Shown here one piece after another: positions 25,728 to 37,496 of a stretch of DNA of 64,000 nt. Under the pieces are notes generated by a model. The model was not told the origin of the DNA, did no database searches, and worked only from the letters and a program-made list of their open reading frames with translations. Within the stretch, counting starts at the first letter, position 1. Every line of letters starts with the position of its first letter. Position numbers and translations under genes: made by a program. Origin of the DNA: Tetrahymena elliotti 4EA. Lineage: Eukaryota > Ciliophora > Oligohymenophorea > Hymenostomatida > Tetrahymenidae. The stretch spans positions 1-64,000 of the forward strand of contig JH720363.1 of NCBI GenBank assembly GCA_000231825.2, read 5' to 3'.

Positions 25728-26842
25728 ATTGCGATCTTAAAGATTATGAGGATGCTATATCCGATTTTAACTCATTAATCACCCTTTATATTATGATATT
25801 CTCTCCTTTATATTTTTCTTTAATTTTTGTTTTCTTATTTATTATTTCTAAATTAAAGTTCTTTTCTTTCTTTTTTTTTAATCAATTAATTAATTATTTT
25901 TTTAACACTTTATTAATTATTTAATGTTTTCCGCTTAATATCTTCATTTAAATAAAATTTATGAAATACTATTATTTTTAAAAAGAAATTAGTCCCAATC
26001 AATCATCTTGCTAAAAATTTAAAGCATATTCTACAGCTATAAGCATATATACATATTATCATATATATTCATGTATTCATTAACATATAAATCTATGCAA
26101 AATTACTTCATTATTTTATCAAATCAATCAATCAACATCTACATACAAAAATATTTAAAATCTAAAGTTTTTTAAAAAATTATTGAACAAAGTAATACAA
26201 TAAAATAGATTAAATTTCTAATTTTTAATATTTATTTTACTTTGAAGTATATTAATACTATTAATTAAGAATTGCTAAAATATATTTCACGTAAAGAACT
26301 AATTATTTCTACTAAAAAAATGAGGATCATTTAAGTATGAAAAATATAAATAAATATTTCTTTTCATTTAAAATTATTCACAAAACTTGTTATTTAAAAA
26401 TCAAATATTTATTAAAATTAAATAAAAGGAAACTGTTAAAATTGATTTTAATTACAAAAAAACATAAAAAAATGTTGAGTGAATCATTAAAAATTGATCA
26501 TTCAATAAATTTAAAGAAAAAAGCAAATTTAAATTTAAAAGATAATTTGCTTTTTTTTCAATTTTAAAATTAAAAAGAAGATATTAGTTTTGCATTGTGT
26601 AAGTGAGGTAATTAGTTTAAAAAATTCACCACAATAAATTTTAAAATGAAAAAATAAATTATGTAAACAAAAAAGGCAAAAAATCTGGATGGCTTTTAAG
26701 ATACAATAGTTTTTATGATTAAGCAAATAAATAGAAATTCAAATATATTTAGCAAATTGATTCAAATATTGTGATTAAAATAAAAGTTGTATTTGATTAA
26801 AATTAAAAAATTGCTGTTTTTAAACAATCATCTTTTTAATAC

Positions 26843-26859
26843 GGGGGGGGGAAGGAGGG
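26843..26859 (+). other. Isolated G-rich tract
   Basis: Nine consecutive Gs, then AAGGAGGG. This is a striking strand-asymmetric G cluster in a nearly GC-free neighbourhood, about 310 bp before the gap. It could form a quadruplex, or could be a low-quality base-calling artefact near a gap. Confidence 0.75.
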
Positions 26860-26939
26860 AGTTGAACAATTCTATAGAAAAGATATTTATTTGCATAAAT
26901 GTTGGCTAAGAAATTATAAAATCTCTAAACTAAATTTTT

Positions 26940-27171
26940 TAACCCCAAAAAGCATTTTTTATTAAATATTTATTTTTATAATTTTTGAAAAGGGGCTAGG
27001 CTAAATGCTCTTATCTCTAAACTTTGGCTCTTCATCTTAGGTAAAAATAAATCTTCAAAATTAATGATGCACTTTATAATTAATTAATAAAGACTTTTAT
27101 TTCTGAGCAACTGAGTGATTAATTTTGGTTGATTAATATAATATTTTTAAGCTCATTCATTAATTTTTATT
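26940..27171 (-). repeat. Inverted copy of the ~265-bp repeat at the gap edge
   Basis: Read on the minus strand it contains AAAAATTAATGAATGAGC, then ATTTTTACCTAAGATGAAGAG, then CCAAAGTTTAGAGATAAGAG. These appear in the same order as in units of the array at 1215-3900 (for example 3580-3640). It abuts the run of N, so the gap probably sits in a second array of this repeat. Confidence 0.75.
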
Positions 27172-28074
27172 NNNNNNNNNNNNNNNNNNNNNNNNNNNNN
27201 NNNNNNNNNNNNNNNNNNNNNNNNNNNNNNNNNNNNNNNNNNNNNNNNNNNNNNNNNNNNNNNNNNNNNNNNNNNNNNNNNNNNNNNNNNNNNNNNNNNN
27301 NNNNNNNNNNNNNNNNNNNNNNNNNNNNNNNNNNNNNNNNNNNNNNNNNNNNNNNNNNNNNNNNNNNNNNNNNNNNNNNNNNNNNNNNNNNNNNNNNNNN
27401 NNNNNNNNNNNNNNNNNNNNNNNNNNNNNNNNNNNNNNNNNNNNNNNNNNNNNNNNNNNNNNNNNNNNNNNNNNNNNNNNNNNNNNNNNNNNNNNNNNNN
27501 NNNNNNNNNNNNNNNNNNNNNNNNNNNNNNNNNNNNNNNNNNNNNNNNNNNNNNNNNNNNNNNNNNNNNNNNNNNNNNNNNNNNNNNNNNNNNNNNNNNN
27601 NNNNNNNNNNNNNNNNNNNNNNNNNNNNNNNNNNNNNNNNNNNNNNNNNNNNNNNNNNNNNNNNNNNNNNNNNNNNNNNNNNNNNNNNNNNNNNNNNNNN
27701 NNNNNNNNNNNNNNNNNNNNNNNNNNNNNNNNNNNNNNNNNNNNNNNNNNNNNNNNNNNNNNNNNNNNNNNNNNNNNNNNNNNNNNNNNNNNNNNNNNNN
27801 NNNNNNNNNNNNNNNNNNNNNNNNNNNNNNNNNNNNNNNNNNNNNNNNNNNNNNNNNNNNNNNNNNNNNNNNNNNNNNNNNNNNNNNNNNNNNNNNNNNN
27901 NNNNNNNNNNNNNNNNNNNNNNNNNNNNNNNNNNNNNNNNNNNNNNNNNNNNNNNNNNNNNNNNNNNNNNNNNNNNNNNNNNNNNNNNNNNNNNNNNNNN
28001 NNNNNNNNNNNNNNNNNNNNNNNNNNNNNNNNNNNNNNNNNNNNNNNNNNNNNNNNNNNNNNNNNNNNNNNNNN
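27172..28074. other. Assembly gap (903 N)
   Basis: Unsequenced bases. The apparent ORFs across it are artefacts. Confidence 1.
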
Positions 28075-28743
28075 ATAGATCTCAAGTCTCTTTGAGCATT
28101 TTGGAAAGGTGTTTCTAACGTAAAAAATATCACAATATATAAAACCTAATTATGATTTTAAGTACTTTGTAGTTTTACTTTATGTAGAAGAATCTTCTGA
28201 TTCATTTTTATATATATAATGAGAAATAAATGAAATTAATAAAAACTAATTATATTTCAGATTATGTTGAGAGCAAATAAATATAAATCAAAAAAAAATT
28301 ATATTTAATTTTAAATCCTAGTTTAAGTTAGAATAGAATTAAGTTTATGTAACAAACAGACAAACATTAAATTTAATAAAACATATTTTATTTGTATTTT
28401 ATTTTAAAATGTTTTAAATAGATAAAATAAATAAATAAAAACTAAATTAGATATGATTTTATGATTAGAATATTTATAAAGATAGGTAAACATACTAATT
28501 TGTGAAGGTAGTATGTAGGTAAGGTTATCAACAAAAATAGTTTTTTTATTTATTATTAAATTAATTAATTAAGATTAGTATAATTGATATTTAAATATTA
28601 TTGTTTCATTTGAAAATATTTTAGCTCAAACCAAAGATTTAATATTTGTTTTATTTAACATTTTAGTACTTCATTTTATAATATTAATCTTCAATGGTTA
28701 ATAATATTAAGTCAAGGATGAGATGTCTAATTCAAGTTATTTT

Positions 28744-29439
28744 TCATTATGGATAATTAATAGATTGATTAATTGATTTATTATATTTTATCTACAATAG
28801 TTTAATGGTCATAATGATTTGCTCACTAGCTGTGAGTTCTTTTATGCTTTTTACTTTGATTGTTGCTGATGCTTTCTGTTTCTGATTGCTTTGATTAGAA
28901 TAAAAATTGTAAAAACATGCTTGATTTAAAATGTTTACTTTTTAAAGCTGTTCTACTAATTCTAATATACACTTATCTCTCTTTTCAATTTCGTCTTCAG
29001 CTGCTGCATACAATGCTTCTAGCTCTGTGACTCTATTTCTTAGCTATTTGATTATAAGATTGAATCAATAAATAATGAAGCTAATCAAAAATAAATAGTA
29101 GTTTACAATTTCGTTTTCATCAATAGCATCCTTTAAAGCAAATCTGAGTGTTTCAATTTGAGTAAGAAGTTGCTAATTTTATTTTGTTTCATTTTAAGAT
29201 GATTGATTTTATTTATTCTGATTAGATAATGCAAGCATGCTAGATTTCATTGCTAGAATATTGTTTCCATTCATATTGCCATTAAAATCAGATGCTAAAC
29301 TGCTACCTGAAACCTACTTTAAACCAAAATCGCTTGATTCGTATTCCATTTAATTTTTTCTTGCTGAAATATTATTTAAAGGTGCTCTTTTATCCTTGGT
29401 TTTAATACTCTAACTATTGCTGTTTCCTCCGTAATTCAT
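28744..29439 (-). CDS. Small coiled-coil protein, two exons
   Basis: Exon 1 is 29439-29107 (111 codons). A 63-nt intron (GTAAAC...AAATAG) is followed by exon 2 at 29043-28744, ending in TGA; the product is 210 residues. The N-terminus is Asn/Ser/Gln-rich (MNYGGNSNSQSIKTKDKRAP), with an SARKNQMEYESSDFG segment. Residues from about 90 form a heptad-like coil (QLLTQIETLRFALKDAIDEN, then LRNRVTELEALYAAAEDEIE and KRDKCILELVEQLQK). The last part is Ser/Lys-rich (KQKASATIKVKSIKELTASE). Both exons share phase 0. No family is recognised; a cytoskeletal or centrosomal role is possible but not shown. Confidence 0.72.
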
Positions 29440-30069
29440 TTTATTTAGTTTAATTATTAGTCACAAAAATAATTAAAGATATTTTAATAAGCCTAATAGA
29501 TACTTAGCTAACTAACTATATATTATCTATTTTTTTATTAATCTCAAAATATAAAAAAGAATAATTAATTAATTGATTGATTTCCTACTAGTTACCCCCA
29601 AAATGTTTTCCATTTATAATTGATTCCCCGCCAAAAAATAAAAAGGAAATTTAACGCGCAACGTATCTATCTCTTCTTTACAAAATTTATATCTTCATTT
29701 TTGAATTTAATTTCTAACAAATAGCTCAATTATTTTCTTTTTTGTGCTTCATTAATAAATTTATATTTACTATGAGTCACACACCTTAAAACAATTTATA
29801 AAAATTAAAAAACTCTTTAAAATATTTTATTAATTTTTAATTGTTTTTTATTGGCGAACTCAAAAATGAAAACAAATATTTTTTAAAATAAAAATAAATT
29901 TTTTAATCTTACACAAATGAATAAATAAATATCTTCTTAATTTGATTGTTTTTTTTATTAATAAATTAAAAGCAATTTTGTTAATATTGAGAAATTTATT
30001 AATATTATTCTATAAATAAAAAAATATTTGATTTTTTTGAAACAACATTAATAATAAAATCTAATCTTC
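29440..30069. other. Intergenic region, no gene seen
   Basis: AT-rich spacer between two minus-strand genes. It has a slightly GC-richer patch around 29590-29660 (including CCCCCAAAATG and GCGCAACG) just upstream of the 28744-29439 gene, which may be promoter sequence. Confidence 0.5.
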
Positions 30070-30668
30070 TCAATCTCTGTCATCACCATCACCATCATGA
30101 TCACCATCAGAACTATCATTGAAATCTTGGTAAAGACTGTCTTAATTATCTTCACTTGAGCTATCGCTGTTTCTTTCACCATAATTACCTTTGTTATTTG
30201 AAGTTTCATCTTCAATATCTTTTAATAGTTCTTTAACACATATTTATTAAGAAGATTGATTTTATAGTTGCTATTCGTTTTTAGATGAATTATTATTAGG
30301 TGTAGCAGAATAATAATGATGTTGTCAAATTTTTTCCTCTGCTTTCCAATTATAAAATTTATTTGATTAAATACTAGTGGCTGATGTATCCCATCCAAGA
30401 TAATTTTAATTAGGGTATTCATTAACTTTTGAGAATGCTGAATCTATAATTTGTTCTTATTTTTAAATTGAGTTTATAATTTTATTCTTCATACTTTAAA
30501 TTGTGATATTCATGGGTTCTTTATATCACTTTTAATAACCTTATGAACTTATCTATTATGAATAGTATGAATCATAGTAACTGCTTCTATTTCAGTTAGA
30601 TTTGATGGACCTATTTCCCCTTTTATAATCCTTTTGTATTGTTCAATTTCTCTGTCTTTAAAATCCAT
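30070..30668 (-). CDS. Acidic hypothetical protein with one in-frame TGA
   Basis: Exon 1 is 30668-30540 (43 codons, MDFKDREIEQYKRIIKGEIG). A 53-nt intron (GTTATT...GAAG) joins exon 2 at 30486-30070 in phase 0, giving 182 codons including the final TGA. Exon 2 reads like protein on both sides of a TGA at 30327-30325: YPNQNYLGWDTSATSIQSNK and FYNWKAEEKI before it, and QHHYYSATPNNNSSKNEQ with a very acidic DGDHDGDGDDRD tail after it. TGA is the normal stop everywhere else in the window. Possible explanations are a nonsense mutation or pseudogene, a base error for TGG, recoding of TGA, or a missed intron (I see no suitable GT just before it). No family is recognised. Confidence 0.55.
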
Positions 30669-33598
30669 TTTTACTAATTATCACTCTCTCAATCTATTTA
30701 ATACAAAAATATTTATTCATATTTTCTTAGAAATAATTACACACAATAATATTTCATTTGCAATCTCTCATCCTTAAATATTCTAAAATCCCCAAAATAT
30801 GTATTAAATCCTTTATGCATTTTGTTCAAAGATATTTATTATCTTTAATTAAGATATAATGGTAAATATTTCATTTCTTTTCTTTTATAATTTAATTTGA
30901 CTAAATTATAATATCTAAATGTTAAATATACTAAAATCATGCATTAAATTGATTTTGTTTACCTTAAAACTTGTATTAAACTCCTCTTAACTTTATTCAT
31001 TTTTCTGTCTTAAACCCTCAATATTTTCAGATACCTTTTAAAATTTAATTCTACAGAATAATAAATTTAAATTCTAAAATCATCAATTAAAATTAACAAA
31101 ATATATATTAAATCCTTTATACTTTTTGTTCAAAGATATTAAAATATAATTATAAATATTTCATTACATTTCTTTTCTAATTTAATTTGACTAAATTATA
31201 ATATATCTTAAATATTCTAAAATCATGCATTTAATTGATTGTGTTTATCTTAAAACTTCATGAAATTACTATAATCTTTAATCCTTTTTCTGTCTTAAAC
31301 CCTCATTATTTTCAGATACCTTTTAAAATTATCCTCTGCAAAATAATAAATTTAAATTATAAAATTATCAATTAAATATATTTTTTTTATATTTCAAGAT
31401 ATAAAATTGTCATTATTAAGATTTAATTGTATTTCATTGCATATTCTTTTGTAATTTAATTTGGACTAAATTAAAGTCATATATAGTGAAATAAGGCTTC
31501 TATCCCAGAGCATAAAAATATTACACATCCTAAATTAGGAACAAAATAGTTACATATTAAAAAAAAGTAATACTCACAATAATTTAAAATTCTTAAGCAA
31601 ATATTTACTATTTTATTATAAAATTTTACATTATTATTAATATTGAAAAAACTTAAACAAATATTTATTAATTTTCACAAAATATTTTTTAAAAGTAAAT
31701 AAATATTATTTTGTATGAACTACAAAACTGTTTCCTGTAAATCTTATTAATATTTTAATAGATAAATATTCTTTTGAACTAAAAAGAAATCTAGCAAAAT
31801 TAATATTATTATTGAAAGTTTAATAATTTTTTTTATTCTTTCTCTTTTCTGTTTGTGTAAACTCTAATGTTTATAGATGTTATCAATTTTTTATAAGAGA
31901 TAAAGCTTAAAAATGCAAAGATAGATACCCAATATATTTATTAATTTATTATATTATTTTTTTTAAAATTAAATACCAATTATTTTAAATATTTTCTATT
32001 CCTTAAATCCTTTTGATTCATAAAATGAAAAACCAACATAGTTTTTTCTATTCATAAATCCTCTTCTTCCGAAGCAAATTTTCTAAGACTTAATTGATGT
32101 AAACATAGTAAAATTAAAATTTACAGTAATAATTCTTTTAATAATATTAATTGATAGAGCAAATAATTATTTTGCCCAAAGTTTATCTTTTTTTTATATT
32201 TAATGAAAAGTAATGTGAAAAGGGATAAGAAAAATGAATTAAAGATACATGTAGATTAGTTGAAAAGAATAAGCTGAAACTGATATAAAAGTATTATTTT
32301 GCTAATTTTTTGCAATTCTTTACTTGTTGTTTCAATAAAAATATTTTTGTTTGCAATTTCTTGCTCTTTGTTCTGTTTTTTTCCCTTAAATAACTCATTT
32401 TTGGTATTTTAGATTGTATTTTTGGCAAGTATTTGACCGCAGCTGCTATTTGATTTTTGAAAATGAAAAAATTGTGCTTTTTAAAAGAGAAACAGTATTT
32501 TGAAGTTACAAAGTTAGCTAAAACAAATTTAAAAAAAATCATATTGATTTTGGTAAAAATAAAATTTAAATCTAAAAAATTGAAAGTGAAAAATTAGCTA
32601 GCTTAATATTTTTTTCTCTTCTGTTTCTTTCTTTATTTATTTGTTTTTTTGCTTGTTTTTGGATAAGTATAAAATCAAAGTAGAATCAAGTAATTGAAAA
32701 AAGCTCTACTTATATTAAGCACCGCTAGTTCCTGATATAATCAAAATTATTTAAAAAAACTTATTTTTATAAGTTATTTATACTTGAAGTAGAATTTGTA
32801 TAACCCAAATTATAATAGAATACTAACATTTTTGATGTCAAGAAAATAAAAAATTCGAAACTAAGATGCATGTATTCTGATATTAATTTTATGTTTATAT
32901 TTTTATTTGATCAGATAAATATCTTAAATACAATCTATTTCTACTTGAAATTATTATTTCTTTATTGATTGATTAATAGATGTAAATAAAGAACCGCACA
33001 TAAATTAGTAGATGGGTAAATAAATATATATTCAAGAAATCTTTAAAGTAGAATAGCAAGATAGATTGAGCACTCTAGTCTAAATTATTTCTATTCATTC
33101 ATTAAATATAAACTTCCAATTTTTTTGTATTGACTGTAGAATAAAAAAATCGAAAAGTAGGCTATCTGTCTCCAGACAAAGACTGAAAAAGCAATAAAAA
33201 TATGAATTAAATGAATTGATTTATTTTGAATAGAAATTAATTGATTGAGGGCTCGTAAAACAATCAAAAAAGAAGAATATTAACAAGTGAGTGAGTTAGT
33301 GAATGAATGAAATGACTGGCTGGATAATTGAATATAGGCTAGCTATGCAAATAACAAGAAAGAGATTGAGATGGGTAGAAGAAATAAATAAATAGATAGA
33401 TGAATAAACAAATTAAATAGTACAATTCTAATAACTAATAAGAAATAATAAATTTGTTAAAAAGAAATAATAATAAACAAAAAAAATCAAAAGGAAGAAG
33501 TAGAGATTTTTCTCATCAAACAAATCAATCAAAATATAAGCAAACAAATATATTACTTTACGAAACAAAAACAAGCAAAACTTTCCCTCATTTTTACT
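30669..33598. other. Intergenic region with a 300-bp tandem repeat
   Basis: A long AT-rich spacer between divergent genes. It contains two and a half copies of a ~300-bp repeat (30797-31480). The minus-strand frame from 32542 stays open for about 180 codons under the ciliate code, but its composition is that of random AT-rich DNA and I do not call it. The last 600 bp (33000-33598) are rich in short GATTGA/AATAAA-like motifs upstream of the CCT-domain gene. Confidence 0.55.
30797..31480 (+). repeat. ~300-bp tandem repeat, two copies plus a partial third
   Basis: Copy 1 (about 30797-31085) and copy 2 (about 31099-31370) share, in order, ATTAAATCCTTTAT, TTTTTGTTCAAAGATATT, AATTTAATTTGACTAAATTA, AAAATCATGCAT, TCTGTCTTAAACCCTCA and TTTTCAGATACCTTTTAAAA. 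A partial third copy (31385-31480) keeps the AATTTAATTTGGACTAAATT block. No coding potential. Confidence 0.85.
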
Positions 33599-36500
33599 AT
33601 GTCTGCAGATCCTCAGAACATTGCATACTACTACCCATCTAATTTACAGTTGGGTTCTCAGTAGCATGCTCAAATACCTTACTATGGTACCCCTGCTTAG
33701 GCCTTTGTGAACTCCCAATATGGAAGATACAATCAGATTCAAGATATGAATGACAACGGACTTATTTATTCGTAGAACTATTGCTACTAACCTCCTAGCG
33801 TAATTCATAAATTAATCAATAAAAAAATTAATTAATTGTTTTTTGATTGATTGAAAGGCTTTTTTACTTTCGCAAATTAATAAATTGCTTATTAGCTTTT
33901 GAAAATTTTACCAATAAAAACTAATTCAAAATATATTTATTTATTGAGCATTTCAGTCGACTGACCAACATTCATTTCCCCATCTGAAATTTTTCTTCGC
34001 ACATTTTTTAATTGATTGATTAATAATTTTTTCTAATATTCATTCATTTACTCATTTTACTGTTAAAAAAAGTATTCAAAGAATTCTCTTAACCAACTGA
34101 ATATCGGAAGTGCTCATGGATTTTGTTAAAACGATGATAATGATGGCCAGCAAGTTAGAAGCAGGGGAGATTCAATAAACTTCCTGCCCATAGCTTCTGC
34201 TAATCTTGATGACAACAACTTTTACCCTGTAATTTTTTAATCTAAATTAAGAAATTAATAAATTTAAAAGAAAGGATTGAAATCTATATTTTTATTTCTT
34301 CCTCTTTTTCTCTTCATCTTCATAATTACCAGCTATTCTAATTACACTTTTTTTCTTCTACTTTCCTTAAGTATTCGTTGTTCATTAAATAATTCTACAT
34401 TTTTTATATAAAAGTAAAATGGATAAGACCAAATTGTCAGCTCTAACTTTAACGAAATGCATGTTTACAACGTCCACTTACCATCCTCAAACGCCTAGTC
34501 CTTAATCAATCCTCACATGAATTATCATATGGATGGTAAATACTAAACCTTAAATTTTATAAACTTACTTACTTACTCCTACTAACTTTTCTCTACAAAA
34601 AACTATGCATTTTTTTGCAAAAATATTATAAATTCATTTTACTTGCATGACTCCTCTAATAATATCTTAAGCCAACACTGTTTGCTATCAAACAAGTGCT
34701 TAGCTTCAAGAAATTGCAAGCTTTTATCCAATCTGTATATTTCATAGTTTTAATCATTATTGCCAAATAAAAAAAATGTCAAAAAATGAAATTATAAAAG
34801 TAAAAAAAGATCTAAAAGAATGCATTTTTAAAAAAGAAAAAAGAAATTATTTTATTTCTAATAAATTGTTTTAAATAAAGCTGACATGATTGGTAGCAGC
34901 ACTGTCTTACAGTGTAATATTCATGATATGCAATACCCATACAATTACTAATAATCATTCTCTCACATTATGTACAATCCTGTGCATTAATACAGTCACA
35001 ACTACCCAAATTACTAAAGTGTTATGCAGTCTTAACCTTATTTAATGAACGATATATCTAACATCACACCTTAAGTAGTAAATGCAAATAATGTTCAAAA
35101 TTATCAAAGCTTAAACATTCCTACTTCTCTCAATAATTTAAGTTTTGAAGCAGATAATGCATAAATGCTAACTACTCAAGAAGAGAAGTATTAAAATATA
35201 GCAAAAACTTCCGATTATTCAAAAGGTCTTGAAACTCCACAAATCAAAAACAAAAAGAAAGGAAAAATGGGAGAGTCAAACAAAAAAGCTGTATAAAACG
35301 AAAATGACCCATCAGTTAAATCTCCATCCCACTTAAAATCAACTGAAAAACTTAAAAAGAAATTTGCTGCTGATAAACAAGATGCAAAAGTAGAAACCCT
35401 CTCAAATGGTAATATTATCATAAAATAAAAACAAAAATCAAAAATATTTTCACAATAAAAATAAAACAAATATTTTCTTTCATCAATCATCACAAAATAA
35501 ATGAATTATTTTTGAATTCAAAAAAATTAACCAAATTTAATCGTTATTTCCTGCAAAAAATTTAAAGAAATCTGATCTTAAGTAAAAAAACAAGAGCTAT
35601 TTTCTTGTTATTTTGCTATAGTTAATTATAATTTATTTATTTTCTTTTGTCCGCAATAGCAGAAACCAATTTCAAAAGTTTTTGAATTTCTGGTCAAAAG
35701 AAAAATCGACAACAAAAACAATTAATAAAAATTGAATTTTTTTGTTTTTTTAGAAATAATTTATTGATGTTTTTCTATATCAAATTCTATTAATTGATTT
35801 GATGTTTGTATTTCAATCGATACATCAATTACCCCAAAAAAGTTATTTTCTATTTGAATAGAAATTAATTATTTTTTTGATGTAATTTTATTCCTATCAA
35901 ATTAATAAGGTAACTAAACAAAAAATACACCCAAAGCTATCAAGAACAAAAACAAAAATAAAAATAAGGATTTAGGCAATTTCTTTTTGGGTGATTCATA
36001 ATAAAGAAAACAAATTATGAAATCTATTCTATTTCATTTATTGATGATAAACATAACATAGATTTCTATTAACATAAAAATAACAAATTATATTAAATTT
36101 TGTTTATTTTAATAGAATTATTGATTAATTGGAACTATTTGTTTTCATTTGAAAATATTTTAATACAACTTTTTTTAAAAATAAAAGATGAAAACACTCC
36201 AGTTTTACCTACCTTGTTGGTAAAGAGACACACTTAGGAAGTTTCCAGAAGTAAAAAATCAAAAACTCTTTCTGAAGCAACAACTAATTTTGAACCTTAC
36301 AGTGAAATTCATACACCAACTAATTTAAAAGAAAACTCCTACAAGAAAATAAAAATAGAAGAAAAGGATGGAAAAGTAAAATCATCTTGTTCTTCAGATC
36401 AACCTTCAACTAAGACTTCTTTTTCTGAATAAACAATTTTATCTCCTCCTAAAAATTCCTTGCTGGCTTTACCTCATGAAAAATTAATTGAAGCTGTTAA

Positions 36501-37496
36501 AAACTTGATGAAAGCTCTACCACCTGCTTATCTACCTTTTATGCATAAAAAGTTAAGTGACTCATAAAAGCTTGATTACATTAAAAAGCACCACCAACTA
36601 CCTTCATAAAATGAATTAAATAAAATAAGACAATTACTACCCACTAATTTTAGTGAAGTATTTAATGTGAATGTAGAATAAGTTTATCAAAACTCTTTCA
36701 TCATGAATGGAATCTTCCAAAATGTCCCTGATGAGTAACAAAAAAAGATTGGAACCCTCACCAGAAAAGAACGCAGAGAAAAGATCAACAAATACAAAAT
36801 CAAAAGAGACAAACGCGCGTAAATAAATAAATTGATATTTCATATTTCAAAAACACATTCAATAAAATTTATTTTTCATGTTGATATTAAATTTATTTAT
36901 TTATTTCTTTTAATTAAAAAATAGGAAGTAGAACTTTATTTTAATTTATTCTTTGCTTGGTCATTCATAAAAATCAATCAATATTTGTATTTCTTCTAAA
37001 AAAGAAATCTCTAAGTTTGTTTAACTATTGCTAGCATTCTAATTTATTGCTGCATGAATTTATTTTTATTTCTTATTCAAAAAACTTCACAAAATACAAA
37101 TAAATAAATGAACTTTGTTGAGTTCTGATTGATTTCACTGAACAAATTAAATTAAAATTTACATTTTTTAACCCTTTTTTTTAATTTAACAGTAGTTTTA
37201 GAAAAATTTCATATGATGTTCGTAAGAGAGTTGCTGATAGCAGATTAAGAGTCAAGGGAAGATTTGTAACTAAAGAACAAGCTCTCCACATGATTGGTGA
37301 TTTTAGTGGTGAAGTCGATAAATACACAAACTCAGAATTGAGAGAACTTCTCATAAAAAAGTTCTGTGGGGAAAACAGTGATCGCCTGAAAAAATTCCCT
37401 CTTGAATGTGATGAAAATAATAATTAAATTAAAAGTGCTTACGATGATGAAGACATAGACTCTGATGAAGAAGAGTAAGATGAGGATGAAGTTTGA
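33599..37496 (+). CDS. CCT-domain protein (CONSTANS/TOC1-type motif)
   Basis: Seven exons: 33599-33799, 34073-34228, 34415-34535, 34881-35408, 35910-35990, 36188-36818 and 37193-37496. They total 1665 nt and 554 residues. The N-terminal two thirds are Asn/Gln/Tyr/Ser-rich and look disordered (start MSADPQNIAYYYPSNLQLGS), with Lys-rich patches (KNKKKGKMGES, KAIKNKNKNKNKD). Residues about 436-478 form a CCT motif: RKERREKINKYKIKRDKRAS, then FRKISYDVRKRVADSRLRVK and GRF. In plants CCT binds DNA/NF-Y partners and acts as a nuclear targeting signal. The domain is cut by the last intron between Ala454 and Ser455. A conserved-looking helical stretch precedes it (LIEAVKNLMKALPPAYLPFM), and the C-terminus is acidic (DDEDIDSDEEEQDEDEV). 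A nuclear regulator is likely; the target pathway is unknown. No B-box or receiver domain is present. Confidence 0.88.

Larger units (their letters stand above)
25728..28743. other. Intergenic region containing the assembly gap
   Basis: AT-rich DNA with a G-rich tract at 26843-26859, an inverted copy of the 265-bp repeat family at 26940-27171, 903 Ns, then about 670 bp of AT-rich DNA after the gap. Short ORFs at 26337-26567 and 26535-26726 have random AT-rich composition and are not called. Confidence 0.6.

Noticed and set aside
26337..26726. Short ORFs on both strands before the gap
   Set aside because: Overlapping, AT-driven composition and no features.
26850..26880. Possible tRNA B-box on the minus strand (TTGTTCAACTCC)
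   Set aside because: No A-box or cloverleaf could be built around it.
27129..28133. Two ~330-residue ORFs across the N run
   Set aside because: They consist almost entirely of undetermined bases.
31990..32542. Minus-strand frame open for about 180 codons
   Set aside because: Composition is random AT-rich (Phe, Ile, Lys, Tyr, Asn), with no motif and no supporting splice or neighbour; with one stop codon such frames are expected by chance.
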